This document shows positions 36,773 to 45,553 of a DNA stretch of 64,000 nucleotides, piece after piece. How positions within the stretch are numbered: the stretch's first letter is position 1; each line of letters begins with the position of its first letter. A model generated the notes under the pieces. It searched no databases. It saw nothing but the letters and a program-made list of their open reading frames with translations, and was not told where the DNA came from. The position numbers and the translations under genes were made by a program. This DNA is from Rahnella rivi (GTDB lineage Bacteria > Pseudomonadota > Gammaproteobacteria > Enterobacterales > Enterobacteriaceae), in assembly GCF_019049655.1 (NCBI RefSeq), contig NZ_JAFMOX010000062.1, forward strand, positions 186,001 through 250,000, in the 5' to 3' direction.

Positions 36773-37075
36773 TTAGATAGCCAGATGACCCATTTCCTGA
36801 AGAACGGGTGTCAGTTTGCTTTTTATTTCATTTTTATCCACCAGCCTTTTCAGGTAAATAATATTGGCTTTGATGGTGTAATGCTGGAATTGTGATCTGA
36901 AGTTTTCGCCGGTCATAATAATATCTGCCCGGGTAGAGGTGGCGCTGGAAATATCGCAATGTGATAAATCGGCTTCGACACCTAAATCTTTTAATGCGGC
37001 TTCGATACTCATTTCACAGGCAAAACTACTGCCCAGACCTGCGCCGCAGACTGCAAGGATAGATAACTTTTTCAT
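36773..37075 (-). CDS. PTS ascorbate-type subunit IIB (UlaB-like)
   Basis: 100 residues. The phosphorylation cysteine is in LAVCGAGLGSSFACE at residue 10, with the P-loop-like GAGLGSS around it, typical of AG-family IIB proteins. It receives phosphate from IIA and gives it to the incoming substrate. Spaced 59 bases from IIC and 82 from IIA in one direction. Confidence 0.85.
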   Translation of the reverse strand: MKKLSILAVCGAGLGSSFACEMSIEAALKDLGVEADLSHCDISSATSTRADIIMTGENFRSQFQHYTIKANIIYLKRLVDKNEIKSKLTPVLQEMGHLAI

Positions 37076-37157
37076 AAGACTCCCTTACGCATTTTGTAGG
37101 TGATGATTGTTGTAGATGATGAATATCGGTTGATGGTCATCTCTCTTCACTTCACGT

Positions 37158-37601
37158 TTAAAACTGCCGGATAATCTCTAAGGCTTCCTGCGTGTTCTTA
37201 CTCTCTTTCAGTTTTTTCGCGGCCTCGTCGTCGCAGAAAAGATGAGAGAGACTGGCAATCATTTCTATGTGCGAATGGCTGTCTACGGCGGCCAGCGCGA
37301 AAATAACGTACACCGGATCGTTATCTTCACTGCCGAACTCGACGCCTTGTGAAACAATCACCAGCGACAGCGCCGTGCGGTTGACGCCCTCTTCGGGCCG
37401 GGCGTGCGGCATAGCAATGCCTTCGCCCAACACATAATAAGGACCGATTTCCCGGTGCATATCATATATAGCCTGAAGATAACGACTTTCCGCCGCACCA
37501 GAATCAATTAACGGTTGCACCGCTAACGCAACGGCACTTTTCCAGTCTTCTGTTTTCGGAATTATCTTGGTGTTATTTTCATTAATCCAGTCGCTTAACA
37601 T
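37158..37601 (-). CDS. PTS subunit IIA (UlaC-like, fructose/mannitol type)
   Basis: 147 residues. The phosphorylated histidine is in GIAMPHARPEEGV, the IIA motif of the mannitol/fructose/ascorbate group. It accepts phosphate from HPr. It is the first of the three PTS genes after a 205-base gap to the kinase-like gene; that AT-rich gap may carry a promoter for the PTS genes. Confidence 0.87.
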   Translation of the reverse strand: MLSDWINENNTKIIPKTEDWKSAVALAVQPLIDSGAAESRYLQAIYDMHREIGPYYVLGEGIAMPHARPEEGVNRTALSLVIVSQGVEFGSEDNDPVYVIFALAAVDSHSHIEMIASLSHLFCDDEAAKKLKESKNTQEALEIIRQF

Positions 37602-37806
37602 AATACCTCTTTACATGAATAGGGGCTTTTCTCAGTATGATATTTAATTTAAATAAAAACTGTGATCTGTCCAGTTCTATTGGTGACTAAATAAAGCTTT
37701 TCATTTATCCAAGATAAGAATGTAAAACGATGTGTCGGAATTAATGTCTGTGACAATAAAACACGTCATGTTTTTTGTTCAGTAACGTAATATTTCCCTT
37801 TCCGGT

Positions 37807-38403
37807 TTATTGTGTTTGGGTATGAAATGAATTTATTATCCATTCGTGAATAACAACAATATTTACAGGTCTATTCTCATCAACATTATTTTGATCCACA
37901 GAATATACCGGTCCTAATGCCATTGGCTGCGCATTTCCTGCAAGAATTTTTAATTCGGGAATATATTCTGCCCCGACATGTCCCGCTAAGCGTTCGCCCA
38001 CTCGCGAGGCAAAACGTTCCGCGACCCGTTCTGCATCAATCTGGCACCAGATTTCCAGCACCTGTGTCACGCCAGCCTGCTGCAAATAGGTGTGCAACAC
38101 GTCTTTCGGCTGGAAACCAAACCAGGCATCGACAATAAATGTGCTGCCGTCCGGCGCGCCTGCGACGATATCCCAGATCACCTGATAACTGGCCTGACCC
38201 AGTACGCGGTTAAACGGGCGATCGACATTTTGCAGCCGCTGTAAAAACGGGTTTTTAATGCCATCGAGCGACAACTGCAACCAGCCACTCTGTTCAGAAA
38301 GCTCAACGGCGAGCCGGCTTTTACCTGATGCGGGGATCCCGTTAACCAGGATAACGCGTTTACCGGTAAAGCCATTTCGTGCGGCGCTTCTGTTTTCAGA
38401 CAT
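37807..38403 (-). CDS. P-loop kinase-like protein of the carbohydrate cluster
   Basis: 198 residues. Walker A is seen at the start (VILVNGIPASGKSRLA), an early Asp follows (SLDGIKN), and VAERFASRVGERLAGHVG may be the lid region. It resembles small P-loop kinases such as chloramphenicol phosphotransferase-like and gluconate-kinase-like proteins. It overlaps the aldolase gene by 8 bases, so the two work together. A plausible role is adding a second phosphate to the PTS product so that the aldolase can cleave it. This is inference; I see no substrate signature. Confidence 0.65.
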   Translation of the reverse strand: MSENRSAARNGFTGKRVILVNGIPASGKSRLAVELSEQSGWLQLSLDGIKNPFLQRLQNVDRPFNRVLGQASYQVIWDIVAGAPDGSTFIVDAWFGFQPKDVLHTYLQQAGVTQVLEIWCQIDAERVAERFASRVGERLAGHVGAEYIPELKILAGNAQPMALGPVYSVDQNNVDENRPVNIVVIHEWIINSFHTQTQ

Positions 38404-39331
38404 GTTCCACCTGTTCAGTTTTATGAGGTACCGGAGCCTGGAAGTATTGCTGGATCACGGCCTGAAGTTCGTTCAGACGCGGTACCGCAAGGGATTCGAG
38501 GCGGGATTTGGTCGCGCTGCGGTCAAGAGAAATGCAGTCTTTCCACAATGAACGCCCTGCGATAACGCCCGATGCGCCTTCACTCATGGCATCCGCCACT
38601 TGTTTGAGGAAGGTGGAATGATCAACCCCGGCGGAAAGCACCGCCCATGGCACATCGCCGGCGAGTTCAGTGATGTCGGCACAAGCTTGTTTCGAGCCCG
38701 GATAAGGCAGTTTCAGCACCTTCGCACCGCACTCCAGGCAAATCTTAGTGCCGCCATAGATCAGTGAAGGGACTTTTTCTTTATATTCTTCCTCGGTTTC
38801 GTTGTCGAGTTTATAGGTCAGGAACTCCACCACCAGCAGCAGGTCTTCGCGGGCAAAATCTTCGATGCACTGATGCAGAATTTCAATGTTATGGCGGTTG
38901 GCTTCTTCCTGATCAGCGCGCAGGTAGACCATGATTTTGCCGCCTGTGGCGCCCAGTTCACGTACGCGGCGCGCATCGACATTGGCCACCAGTCGGGACA
39001 GACGGTAGCCTTCCGGTGAATTATCCCAGCCTGATGCGTCAAGGCCGATCAGCAGGGCCGTATCGCGGGCAATAATGCCGTCATCCACCAGTTGCGGCAC
39101 GGCGCAGACCGGATCGACCAGCACGCAGGAGGCTTTGCTGGCGAGGTATTGGGTGATGTCGGCTTTAATCAGCCCGAGTTCGTGTTCTGAAATGGCGGAT
39201 TGTTGCTGCGGGTCGCTGGCCAGCAGGCTGCGCATGGCACCGCGCTGGTCACAGGCGATCACCAGCATCGCGCCATTCTTGCCACAAATTTGCTGATAGC
39301 TGCGTAATTCTGAAGTAGACATTTTTGACAT
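38396..39331 (-). CDS. LacD-type class I aldolase
   Basis: 311 residues. Family features of tagatose-1,6-bisphosphate aldolase LacD and sulfofructose-phosphate aldolase YihT: AMLVIACDQRGAMRSLL near the start (metal-free class I), VLVDPVCAVPQLV, and VLKLPYPGSKQ with the likely Schiff-base Lys, followed by PWAVLSAGVDHSTFLKQV and GASGVIAGRSLW. It would split a ketose bisphosphate (or analogue) into two three-carbon units. Ribosome site AAGGAGAG precedes. It is the first gene after the divergent SorC regulator. The natural sugar is not known. Confidence 0.8.
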   Translation of the reverse strand: MSKMSTSELRSYQQICGKNGAMLVIACDQRGAMRSLLASDPQQQSAISEHELGLIKADITQYLASKASCVLVDPVCAVPQLVDDGIIARDTALLIGLDASGWDNSPEGYRLSRLVANVDARRVRELGATGGKIMVYLRADQEEANRHNIEILHQCIEDFAREDLLLVVEFLTYKLDNETEEEYKEKVPSLIYGGTKICLECGAKVLKLPYPGSKQACADITELAGDVPWAVLSAGVDHSTFLKQVADAMSEGASGVIAGRSLWKDCISLDRSATKSRLESLAVPRLNELQAVIQQYFQAPVPHKTEQVEHV

Positions 39332-39565
39332 GGAACTCTCCTTTGCGTGAAATTTATTACAGATGAAAAAATCTCGATTACACTGGACGTTCTGTCTTTA
39401 GCCCCCTGATGAAAAGGGGCGGAAAGTCGCGTAACACGCCGGTTTGCAAGGGTTGAAGCCCGATCCGGTACATTGCATTTTTACAGGTGTTGCGCAATAA
39501 TCCCTCAATCGACAATTTGAGTGTAATTCATTACTGAAAGGAATTTCAAGCTGAAAGAGCCAATT

Positions 39566-40498
39566 TTGCAAGATATTGCAGCAACGCGCGCCATGATGCA
39601 TTTAGTGGCTAAGCTGCATTACGAGTCTGATATGTCTCAGGTGGAGATTGCTCGCAAGCTGGATGTGTCGACGGCCACCATCTCAAGATTGCTCAATAAG
39701 GCCCGTGCGGCGGGCATCGTGCGCATCGAAGTGGTGGGATTATCTTCGCCGGAAGACATGACATCAGACCTGGTTAAGCGCCTCGGATTGAAGCAGGCCT
39801 ATGTGGTCGATGCGCCGCCGGGGAATGTGCTCGGTGCGCTGTCAACGCCGCTGGCCTCGCTGCTTCAGGACGCCGGATTAGGTGCCGGCTCGGTGCTGGG
39901 CATCGGCTGGGGAAGGGCGGTGCGCGAAGTGACGCTGGCCGGTATGCCGCGTCTGCCGGGGATCATGACCGTGGCGCTGAACGGCGGGATGCAACAGTCT
40001 GCACCGCATTTTCAGATCACCGAGTTCGTCCGCCGCGCGGCGGAACAGATGGAAGGCACACCGTACTTTTTACATGCGCCTTATCTTTCCTCGGCACCTT
40101 TGCGTGATGCCTTTCTCGCTGACCGCAGCGTGCAGGAAATCATTTCGCTGTGGGATAAGCTGGATGCAGCGATCGTCGGCATCGGGCTGACCCACACGCC
40201 GAAACCGAGCGAATCCACCACTGCCACGCCGGGCGAACAGGCGCTGAGTGATGCCGCGGGTGACGTGCTGCGCCACTACTTCACGGAATCCGGTGAATTA
40301 TTACACTGGGAAGGTGAGGAGCGGATGATTGCGGCTTCGGTTGAACAGTTGCGCAAAACGCCACTGACCATCGGCGTCGCCGCCACGCCGGAAAAAGCCG
40401 CCGGAATTATCGGCGCGGTGCGTTCGGGCATGATCAATTCATTAGTGACAGACGTGAATACCGCGCAGGCGATCCTGGATAAACTGCCGGTGGCATGA
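39566..40498 (+). CDS. SorC-family regulator of the PTS/aldolase cluster
   Basis: 310 residues from a TTG start at 39566 (GAAAGAG upstream). A CTG at 39551, also in frame and with AGGA before it, would add five residues. The N-terminal helix-turn-helix (about 14-55: SQVEIARKLDVSTATISRLLNKARAAGIV) and the large sugar-phosphate-sensing domain (about 60-310, e.g. GAGSVLGIGWGRAV and VATPEKAAGIIGAVRSGMIN) mark the SorC/DeoR group. It is divergent from the aldolase operon and probably controls it in response to a phosphorylated intermediate. A terminator follows. Confidence 0.85.
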   Translation: MQDIAATRAMMHLVAKLHYESDMSQVEIARKLDVSTATISRLLNKARAAGIVRIEVVGLSSPEDMTSDLVKRLGLKQAYVVDAPPGNVLGALSTPLASLLQDAGLGAGSVLGIGWGRAVREVTLAGMPRLPGIMTVALNGGMQQSAPHFQITEFVRRAAEQMEGTPYFLHAPYLSSAPLRDAFLADRSVQEIISLWDKLDAAIVGIGLTHTPKPSESTTATPGEQALSDAAGDVLRHYFTESGELLHWEGEERMIAASVEQLRKTPLTIGVAATPEKAAGIIGAVRSGMINSLVTDVNTAQAILDKLPVA

Positions 40499-40525
40499 CG
40501 GCTTGTTTTTGATTATGACCAAAAG

Positions 40526-40556
40526 AAAAAGGCATTCCGTGGCGGGAATGCCTTTT
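40526..40556 (+). terminator. Rho-independent terminator after the SorC gene
   Basis: AAAAAGGCATTCC and GGAATGCCTTTT (stem of 8 bp plus A/T extension), 28 bases after the stop. Confidence 0.88.
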
Positions 40557-40943
40557 CGTTTTCCCCACGCTTTAAAATAAATCCGAGCGCCATCCTGAGT
40601 ATTGAATGTGCTCATTTTTATCTTTTCTCCGCAGTGATTTGGCAGGTTTTAAATGGGTCATGTGTCGTGTTGAAAATACTATGAGGTGCCAAGGGTAAAG
40701 AGTGATGACAAGTTATCTTTAACGTGTTGTTAAAAAATTTTGTTGTAACTATGAGTATGAAAATAAGAGGATTTTTTTGCTCTTTAAAGCAAGGAATGTC
40801 TGTCAAAAAAATCTGAACAAGTTGCCAAATTCTTTCCGCTATCCGCTTTTACACTCCTGCCCTATTGTTAATTCCAGCAGCACAACAACACAACATTAAA
40901 TACAAACACACAACCCAACAATGCACTCTGAGAGGAAATGAAA
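40557..40943. other. Gap upstream of the isochorismatase-like gene
   Basis: About 390 bases, AT-rich, no convincing gene. The last 70 bases are an unusual A/C-rich stretch (CAACACAACATTAAATACA and similar) just before the ribosome site. It should hold the promoter of the next gene. An open minus-strand frame at 40618-40806 has no support. Confidence 0.4.
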
Positions 40944-41585
40944 ATGTCTAAATTCGATCTGCTGGACCCACAGAACTCCACCCTGATTTTCATCGACCAT
41001 CAGCCACAGATGTCATTCGGCGTTGCGAATATTGATCGCCAGCAGCTTAAAAATAATACGGTCGCTCTCGCCAAAGCGGGCAAAGTTTTTAACGTGCCGG
41101 TGATTTACACCTCGGTCGAAACGGAAAGCTTCAGCGGTTATATCTGGCCGGAATTACTGGCGGTGCACCCTGATGTGAAACCTGTCGAACGCACCTCAAT
41201 GAATTCCTGGGAAGACGCGGCCTTCGTGAAGGCCGTTGAAGCGACAGGGCGCAAAAAACTGATTATCTCCGCCCTCTGGACCGAAGTGTGTCTGACTTTC
41301 CCGGCGCTGATGGCGCTGAAAGAAGGGTATGAAGTGTATGTGGTGACCGACACTTCCGGCGGCACCAGCGTGGATGCCCACGAACGCGCCATCGACCGTA
41401 TGGTGCAGGCCGGTGCGGTGCCGGTGACCTGGCAGCAGGTTCTGCTCGAATACCAGCGCGACTGGTCACGCAAAGAAACCTACGACGCCGTTATGGATCT
41501 GGTGCGTGAGCACAGCGGTGCCTACGGCATGGGCGTCGATTATGCCTACACGATGGTGCACAAAGCGCCACAGCGTCAGGGGTAA
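40944..41585 (+). CDS. Isochorismatase-like cysteine hydrolase (YcaC-type)
   Basis: 213 residues from 40944 (GAGAGG at good distance; an ATG two codons earlier is too close to it). Catalytic triad of the family: Asp18 in LIFIDHQPQM, a Lys in the ATGRKKLIISALWTEVC region, and the nucleophile Cys in ALWTEVCLTFP. The length and the C-terminal tail fit the YcaC group, octameric hydrolases of unknown substrate. The LysR gene next to it is convergent, so it may not be its regulator. Confidence 0.82.
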   Translation: MSKFDLLDPQNSTLIFIDHQPQMSFGVANIDRQQLKNNTVALAKAGKVFNVPVIYTSVETESFSGYIWPELLAVHPDVKPVERTSMNSWEDAAFVKAVEATGRKKLIISALWTEVCLTFPALMALKEGYEVYVVTDTSGGTSVDAHERAIDRMVQAGAVPVTWQQVLLEYQRDWSRKETYDAVMDLVREHSGAYGMGVDYAYTMVHKAPQRQG

Positions 41586-41604
41586 TTCTGGTACGACAGC
41601 CCGG

Positions 41605-42510
41605 TTATTCCGGGCTATAAACGGTGCTCAGCCCGTCGAAGTTCTGCAAATTCTCACGCCACCACATGGCGGCGTTGCCGGTGGCATTGTCGTTCCAGGC
41701 CATAAACGCCTGGTCGCGGCGGGGTTCTGTATCGAGACGACGCTCAACCAGCGCACCGCTTTCCAGATGCGGTGCGGCCAGATAACGCGGCAGATAGCCG
41801 CAACCCAGCCCGGCAATTTGTGCATGCACTTTGGCGTTAAAGTCATGCACGCTCAGCATTTTCTGCTCATCAAGCACGCGTAAATCAGCGCCTGCGCCGT
41901 GGCGGGAGGTATCGTGAACGACAACGGCGCGATACTGGCGGATGTGTTCACGCACCAGCGGTTCCGGCATTGCGGCGAGCGGGTGGTGGGGCGCAACGGC
42001 AAACACATATTCCAGCCAGCCGATGGCGCGATATTCGATACCGCTGCGGGTCAGGGGTTCCTGCACGGCGCCAAAGACAATGTCGGCTTCGCCATAACTG
42101 AGCGCTTCCCAGCAACCGGCGAGCACGTCGTGGCGGAACAGCAATTGGGTATGCTGATGTTCGGCGTAAAACCGGTCGATCAGGGGGGCAAGCAGCGCGA
42201 AGGGAACGGAGGCATCAACGCTGAGGGTCAGTTTGCTTTCCCAGCCGCTTTCGACGTACTGCGCCTGTTGTTCCAGCTCACTGACGGCGCGCAGCAGCAC
42301 GCGGCCTTTTTCGAGCATCAGGCGGCCGGTGGGAGTGAATGTCGCGCGATGACCGGAGCGGTCCAGCAGTTTGATGTTCAGATCACTTTCCATCTTCTGC
42401 ACGGTATAACTCAGTGCCGACGCGGTTTTAAACAATCTGGCCGCGGCGGCCGCAAAGGTGCCGTGTCTGTCCAGCGCATCCAGGATCAGCAGCGCTTCAA
42501 GGCTTAATCG
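41605..42510 (-). CDS. LysR-family regulator
   Basis: 301 residues from the ATG at 42510 (MRLSLEALLILDALD); a GTG five codons upstream is possible. The winged HTH is typical (LDRHGTFAAAAARLFKTASALSYTVQKMESDL), then the two-lobed ligand domain. It is divergent from the small monooxygenase gene at 42653, with 142 bases between, so that gene is its most likely target. By family knowledge it is an activator with a small-molecule inducer. Confidence 0.85.
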   Translation of the reverse strand, partial: RLSLEALLILDALDRHGTFAAAAARLFKTASALSYTVQKMESDLNIKLLDRSGHRATFTPTGRLMLEKGRVLLRAVSELEQQAQYVESGWESKLTLSVDASVPFALLAPLIDRFYAEHQHTQLLFRHDVLAGCWEALSYGEADIVFGAVQEPLTRSGIEYRAIGWLEYVFAVAPHHPLAAMPEPLVREHIRQYRAVVVHDTSRHGAGADLRVLDEQKMLSVHDFNAKVHAQIAGLGCGYLPRYLAAPHLESGALVERRLDTEPRRDQAFMAWNDNATGNAAMWWRENLQNFDGLSTVYSPE

Positions 42511-42652
42511 CATTATTTTTCCCACCCCAAAAATTGTTTAACAACACCCCAAAATATTTTCGTTATCAATGAGGGTGCTGGTTTCGTATCGTTTATGAAT
42601 ATAACGCAACATTCAGTTAACCAGAACAACGGTGAATGAGAAGGAATATCCG

Positions 42653-42961
42653 ATGACCTATCCGCATCAACCAGACCACATGACTCTGGTGATCACCCAC
42701 GGCGTTCAGCGGGATAAGCTCGCGGACTATGAATGCTGGCTGGAGACGCTGAAGACGGATGCGGCAAGGTTTCCCGGTTATCAGAATGTGAACATCCTGC
42801 GGCCGGTTCACGGTGAAACCACCTACACCCTGCTCGTGCGCTTCGATAACATTGATAATTTGTATCAGTGGATACACTCCGATCAGCGCGAAATCCGTGA
42901 GGCCACCTTAGCCAACTTACTGAGAGGGCAGGAATATATTGAGATGCGCACACAGGCGTAA
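42653..42961 (+). CDS. ABM-domain (antibiotic biosynthesis monooxygenase-like) protein
   Basis: 102 residues from 42653 (AAGGAA upstream). The ferredoxin-like ABM fold is suggested by MTLVITHGVQRDKLADYECWLETL, FPGYQNVNILRPV and YTLLVRFDNIDNLYQW. The family includes small quinol or heme monooxygenases and proteins without known activity. It is divergent from LysR and probably regulated by it. Confidence 0.72.
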   Translation: MTYPHQPDHMTLVITHGVQRDKLADYECWLETLKTDAARFPGYQNVNILRPVHGETTYTLLVRFDNIDNLYQWIHSDQREIREATLANLLRGQEYIEMRTQA

Positions 42962-43010
42962 TCTTTCGTCGCCCAAAATTTACACGTTGTTTGCCCTGCA
43001 AAGGTTGAAG

Positions 43011-43028
43011 ACTGTATAAAACGCCAGT
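43011..43028. promoter_or_regulatory. LexA (SOS) box of cho
   Basis: ACTGTATAAAACGCCAGT contains the exact CTG-N10-CAG layout (43012-43027) of a LexA box. A TATAAA -10 element lies inside it, with TTGCCC (42991-42996) 18 bases upstream as a possible -35, so LexA would block RNA polymerase here. In E. coli cho is SOS-controlled too. Confidence 0.8.
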
Positions 43029-43097
43029 ATGATTCGGCTGTTTTTTATACGCTGTCGTTATCAGAGAAAAGTCATCACAGAAAGCAGGTCAGCCATT

Positions 43098-43949
43098 TTG
43101 TGGAATCCCGAAAAAGAGCTTTTTACCGAGCTTTATCAATACCCTGAACATCTTCGTCATACGTTGGAAAATTTACCCAGCAGCAGCGGTGTCTATATTT
43201 TCTATGGTGACGACAACGCTTTTCCGCTGTATATCGGCAAGAGTGTGAATATCCGCAGCCGCGTGATGTCGCATTTTCGTAATCCTGCCGAAGCCAAGTT
43301 GCTCCACATGACCCGCGATATCGATTATGTGAAAACCATCGGCGAAGTCGGGGCGTTATTGCTGGAATCGGATCTGATCAAAACCCGGCGTCCGCTGTTT
43401 AATAAACGTCTGCGCACCGCCCGCAAGCTCTGTTCGATCCGGCTTGAGGCGCTAAGCGCGAGTATCGTGTTCAGCAACGAAGTGGATTTCTCGCACAGTG
43501 ACGATTTGTTCGGCTTGTTTAAAACCAAGATGTCGGCGGTCGAAAAAATCCGTGATATCGCCGATCAGGAAAAGCTGTGTTACGGCGCGCTGGGGCTGGA
43601 GAAGCTGACAAAAAACCGCGCGTGCTTCCGCTATTCACTGGGAAAATGTGCCGGTGTCTGTTGTGGAAAAGAATCCCCGCAGGCGCATCAGGCGCGTCTC
43701 AGAGAGGCGCTCAGCGCCCTGAAAATCCGCAGCTGGCCCTATCCTGGCCGGATTGCTATTGCCGAAGAAGCCAATGGCGTAACCGATTATCACGTCATCA
43801 ATCACTGGTTTTATCTGGGGACGGTGCAAACGCTGGAGGCGGCAAAAGCCTTCGACATGGCCGTTCCGCATTTCGACCGCGACAGTTATAAAATCCTGTG
43901 CAAGCCGCTGTTCGAGGCGGACAGTTCGAAGGTGATTTTGCTGGATTAA
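43098..43949 (+). CDS. cho: Excinuclease Cho (UvrC homologue)
   Basis: About 284 residues. The open frame begins with ATG at 43029, but that ATG touches the LexA box and leaves no room for a leader; the TTG at 43098 with AGGT nine bases before fits homologues better. The GIY-YIG nuclease domain is clear (SSGVYIFYGDDNAFPLYIGKS, with Arg in SVNIRSRVMSHF and GEVGALLLESDLIK), then the UvrC-type C-terminal block (CFRYSLGKCAGVCCGKES). Cho makes the 3' incision in nucleotide-excision repair when UvrC cannot. Ends in a shared terminator. Confidence 0.9.
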   Translation: MWNPEKELFTELYQYPEHLRHTLENLPSSSGVYIFYGDDNAFPLYIGKSVNIRSRVMSHFRNPAEAKLLHMTRDIDYVKTIGEVGALLLESDLIKTRRPLFNKRLRTARKLCSIRLEALSASIVFSNEVDFSHSDDLFGLFKTKMSAVEKIRDIADQEKLCYGALGLEKLTKNRACFRYSLGKCAGVCCGKESPQAHQARLREALSALKIRSWPYPGRIAIAEEANGVTDYHVINHWFYLGTVQTLEAAKAFDMAVPHFDRDSYKILCKPLFEADSSKVILLD

Positions 43950-43956
43950 CGGCAAC

Positions 43957-43993
43957 AAAAAAGGCTTCCGATCCGCAGATCTGAAGCCTTTTT
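43957..43993. terminator. Bidirectional terminator between cho and gor
   Basis: AAAAAAGGCTTC and GAAGCCTTTTT form an 11-bp stem between two convergent genes, with A and T runs on the outer sides. Confidence 0.85.
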
Positions 43994-44025
43994 ACTGCAT
44001 CGCGTTAGCGTCGCAACGGCGCGAA

Positions 44026-45378
44026 TTAACGCATAGTCACAAACTCTTCCGCACCGGTCGGGTGGATAGCGACGGTGTTGTCGAAGTCTTTCTTGGTTGC
44101 GCCCATTTTCAGTGCGACCGCGAAGCCCTGCAACATTTCGTCCATGCCGTAACCGATGCCATGGATGCCGACGATTTTCTCTTCCGCACCCACGCACACC
44201 AGTTTCATGCGGCACGGCTGGCGGTGCTGCGTAACGGCGGTGTACATGGCGGTGAACTGAGATTTATACACTTTCACGTTCTCTTCGCCGAACTGCTCTT
44301 TCGCTTGCGGTTCGGTCAGGCCGACCGTGCCGATTGGCGGGTGGCTGAACACGACGGTGGCAATGTTGCTGTAATCCAGATGCTCGTCAGGTTTGTTGTT
44401 AAACAGACGCTCAGACAGACGACGACCTGCGGCAACGGCAACCGGCGTCAGTTCAACCGCACCGGTGTTATCGCCCACGGCGTAAATCCCTTTTACGCTG
44501 GTGTTCTGGAATTTATCGACGACGATATACCCTTTTTCGTTGGTTTTCACACCCGTCGCTTTCAGGTTGAAGTTGTCGGTTTCCGGTTCGCGGCCAATCG
44601 CCCAGACCAGGCTGTCGACTTCAAATTCCTGACCGTTTTCCAGTTTCAGCGTCAGGCTGCCGTCGGCATTTTTCACCACTTCTTTCGGAATGGATTCTTT
44701 ATGCAGCGCCGGGCCTTCGGCTTCCATCACTTCAACCAGCGTATCGACCATCAGCGGATCGAAAGTACGCAGCGGCGCGTGTTTACGCACGAACAGGTGA
44801 GTTTCAGCACCCAGGCCGTTCATCACACCGGCGATTTCTACCGCAATGTAACCCGCGCCGACGACGGCAACGCGTTTTGGCATTTCAGTCAGATCAAAGA
44901 AACCGTCGGAATCGATGCCGTATTCTGCACCCGGAATATTTGGGTGGCTCGGGCGACCGCCGGTGGCGATCAGGATGTGATCCGCGGTGATCTTCTCGCC
45001 GTTCACTTCCACGGTATGATCGTCAACGAAACGCGCGAAACCTTTGATCACGTCAACGTTGTTTTTGCCCAGCACGTTATCGTACGAGGTGTGGATACGG
45101 TCGATGTAGGCGGTACGGTTGGCGACCAGCGTTTTCCAGTTAAAGCTGTTAACGGTGGTATCGAAGCCATAATCCGGGCCGTAGTTGCGGATCGCTTCAG
45201 CGATTTGCGCGGCGTGCCACATGACTTTTTTCGGGACACAACCCACGTTGACACACGTGCCGCCCAGCTCTTTAGCTTCGATCAGCGCACATTTTTTCCC
45301 ATACATGGCTGCACGGTTGATTGATGCGATACCGCCGCTGCCGCCGCCAATTGCCAGATAGTCATAATGTTTGGTCAT
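44026..45378 (-). CDS. gor: Glutathione reductase
   Basis: 450 residues from the ATG at 45378 ([16 protein letters not shown]), the same length as E. coli Gor; a start four codons upstream is less likely. FAD motif [13 protein letters not shown], redox-active disulfide [18 protein letters not shown]-binding [11 protein letters not shown], and the C-terminal [13 protein letters not shown] with the catalytic His. It keeps glutathione reduced in the cytoplasm with NADPH. Next upstream is rlmJ, as in E. coli. Confidence 0.96.
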   Translation of the reverse strand: MTKHYDYLAIGGGSGGIASINRAAMYGKKCALIEAKELGGTCVNVGCVPKKVMWHAAQIAEAIRNYGPDYGFDTTVNSFNWKTLVANRTAYIDRIHTSYDNVLGKNNVDVIKGFARFVDDHTVEVNGEKITADHILIATGGRPSHPNIPGAEYGIDSDGFFDLTEMPKRVAVVGAGYIAVEIAGVMNGLGAETHLFVRKHAPLRTFDPLMVDTLVEVMEAEGPALHKESIPKEVVKNADGSLTLKLENGQEFEVDSLVWAIGREPETDNFNLKATGVKTNEKGYIVVDKFQNTSVKGIYAVGDNTGAVELTPVAVAAGRRLSERLFNNKPDEHLDYSNIATVVFSHPPIGTVGLTEPQAKEQFGEENVKVYKSQFTAMYTAVTQHRQPCRMKLVCVGAEEKIVGIHGIGYGMDEMLQGFAVALKMGATKKDFDNTVAIHPTGAEEFVTMR

Positions 45379-45553
45379 CGGATTTTCCATGAGTTGTCAA
45401 AAATGAAGAACGCCATACCGGCGTCGCTAATCTTAAAAATTGCTGTGAGTTTAGCGCGTGAATGCGTTTTGTCGCAAAGTTTGGATCGATGGCTGCAATA
45501 GGTTTGATAGCCGGGACCTTAGAAAAAGGTCCCGGCGAAGGGCAATTCTTTAC

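Noticed and set aside
39346..39361. CRP-like site CGTGA-N6-TTACA before the aldolase gene
   Set aside because: Only 8 of 10 key positions match, and it lies 15 bases before the start codon, too close for activation.
44062..45324. 420-codon plus-strand open frame opposite gor
   Set aside because: It is the complement of the well-supported gor gene; GC-rich codon bias leaves the opposite strand open. No ribosome site or family pattern.
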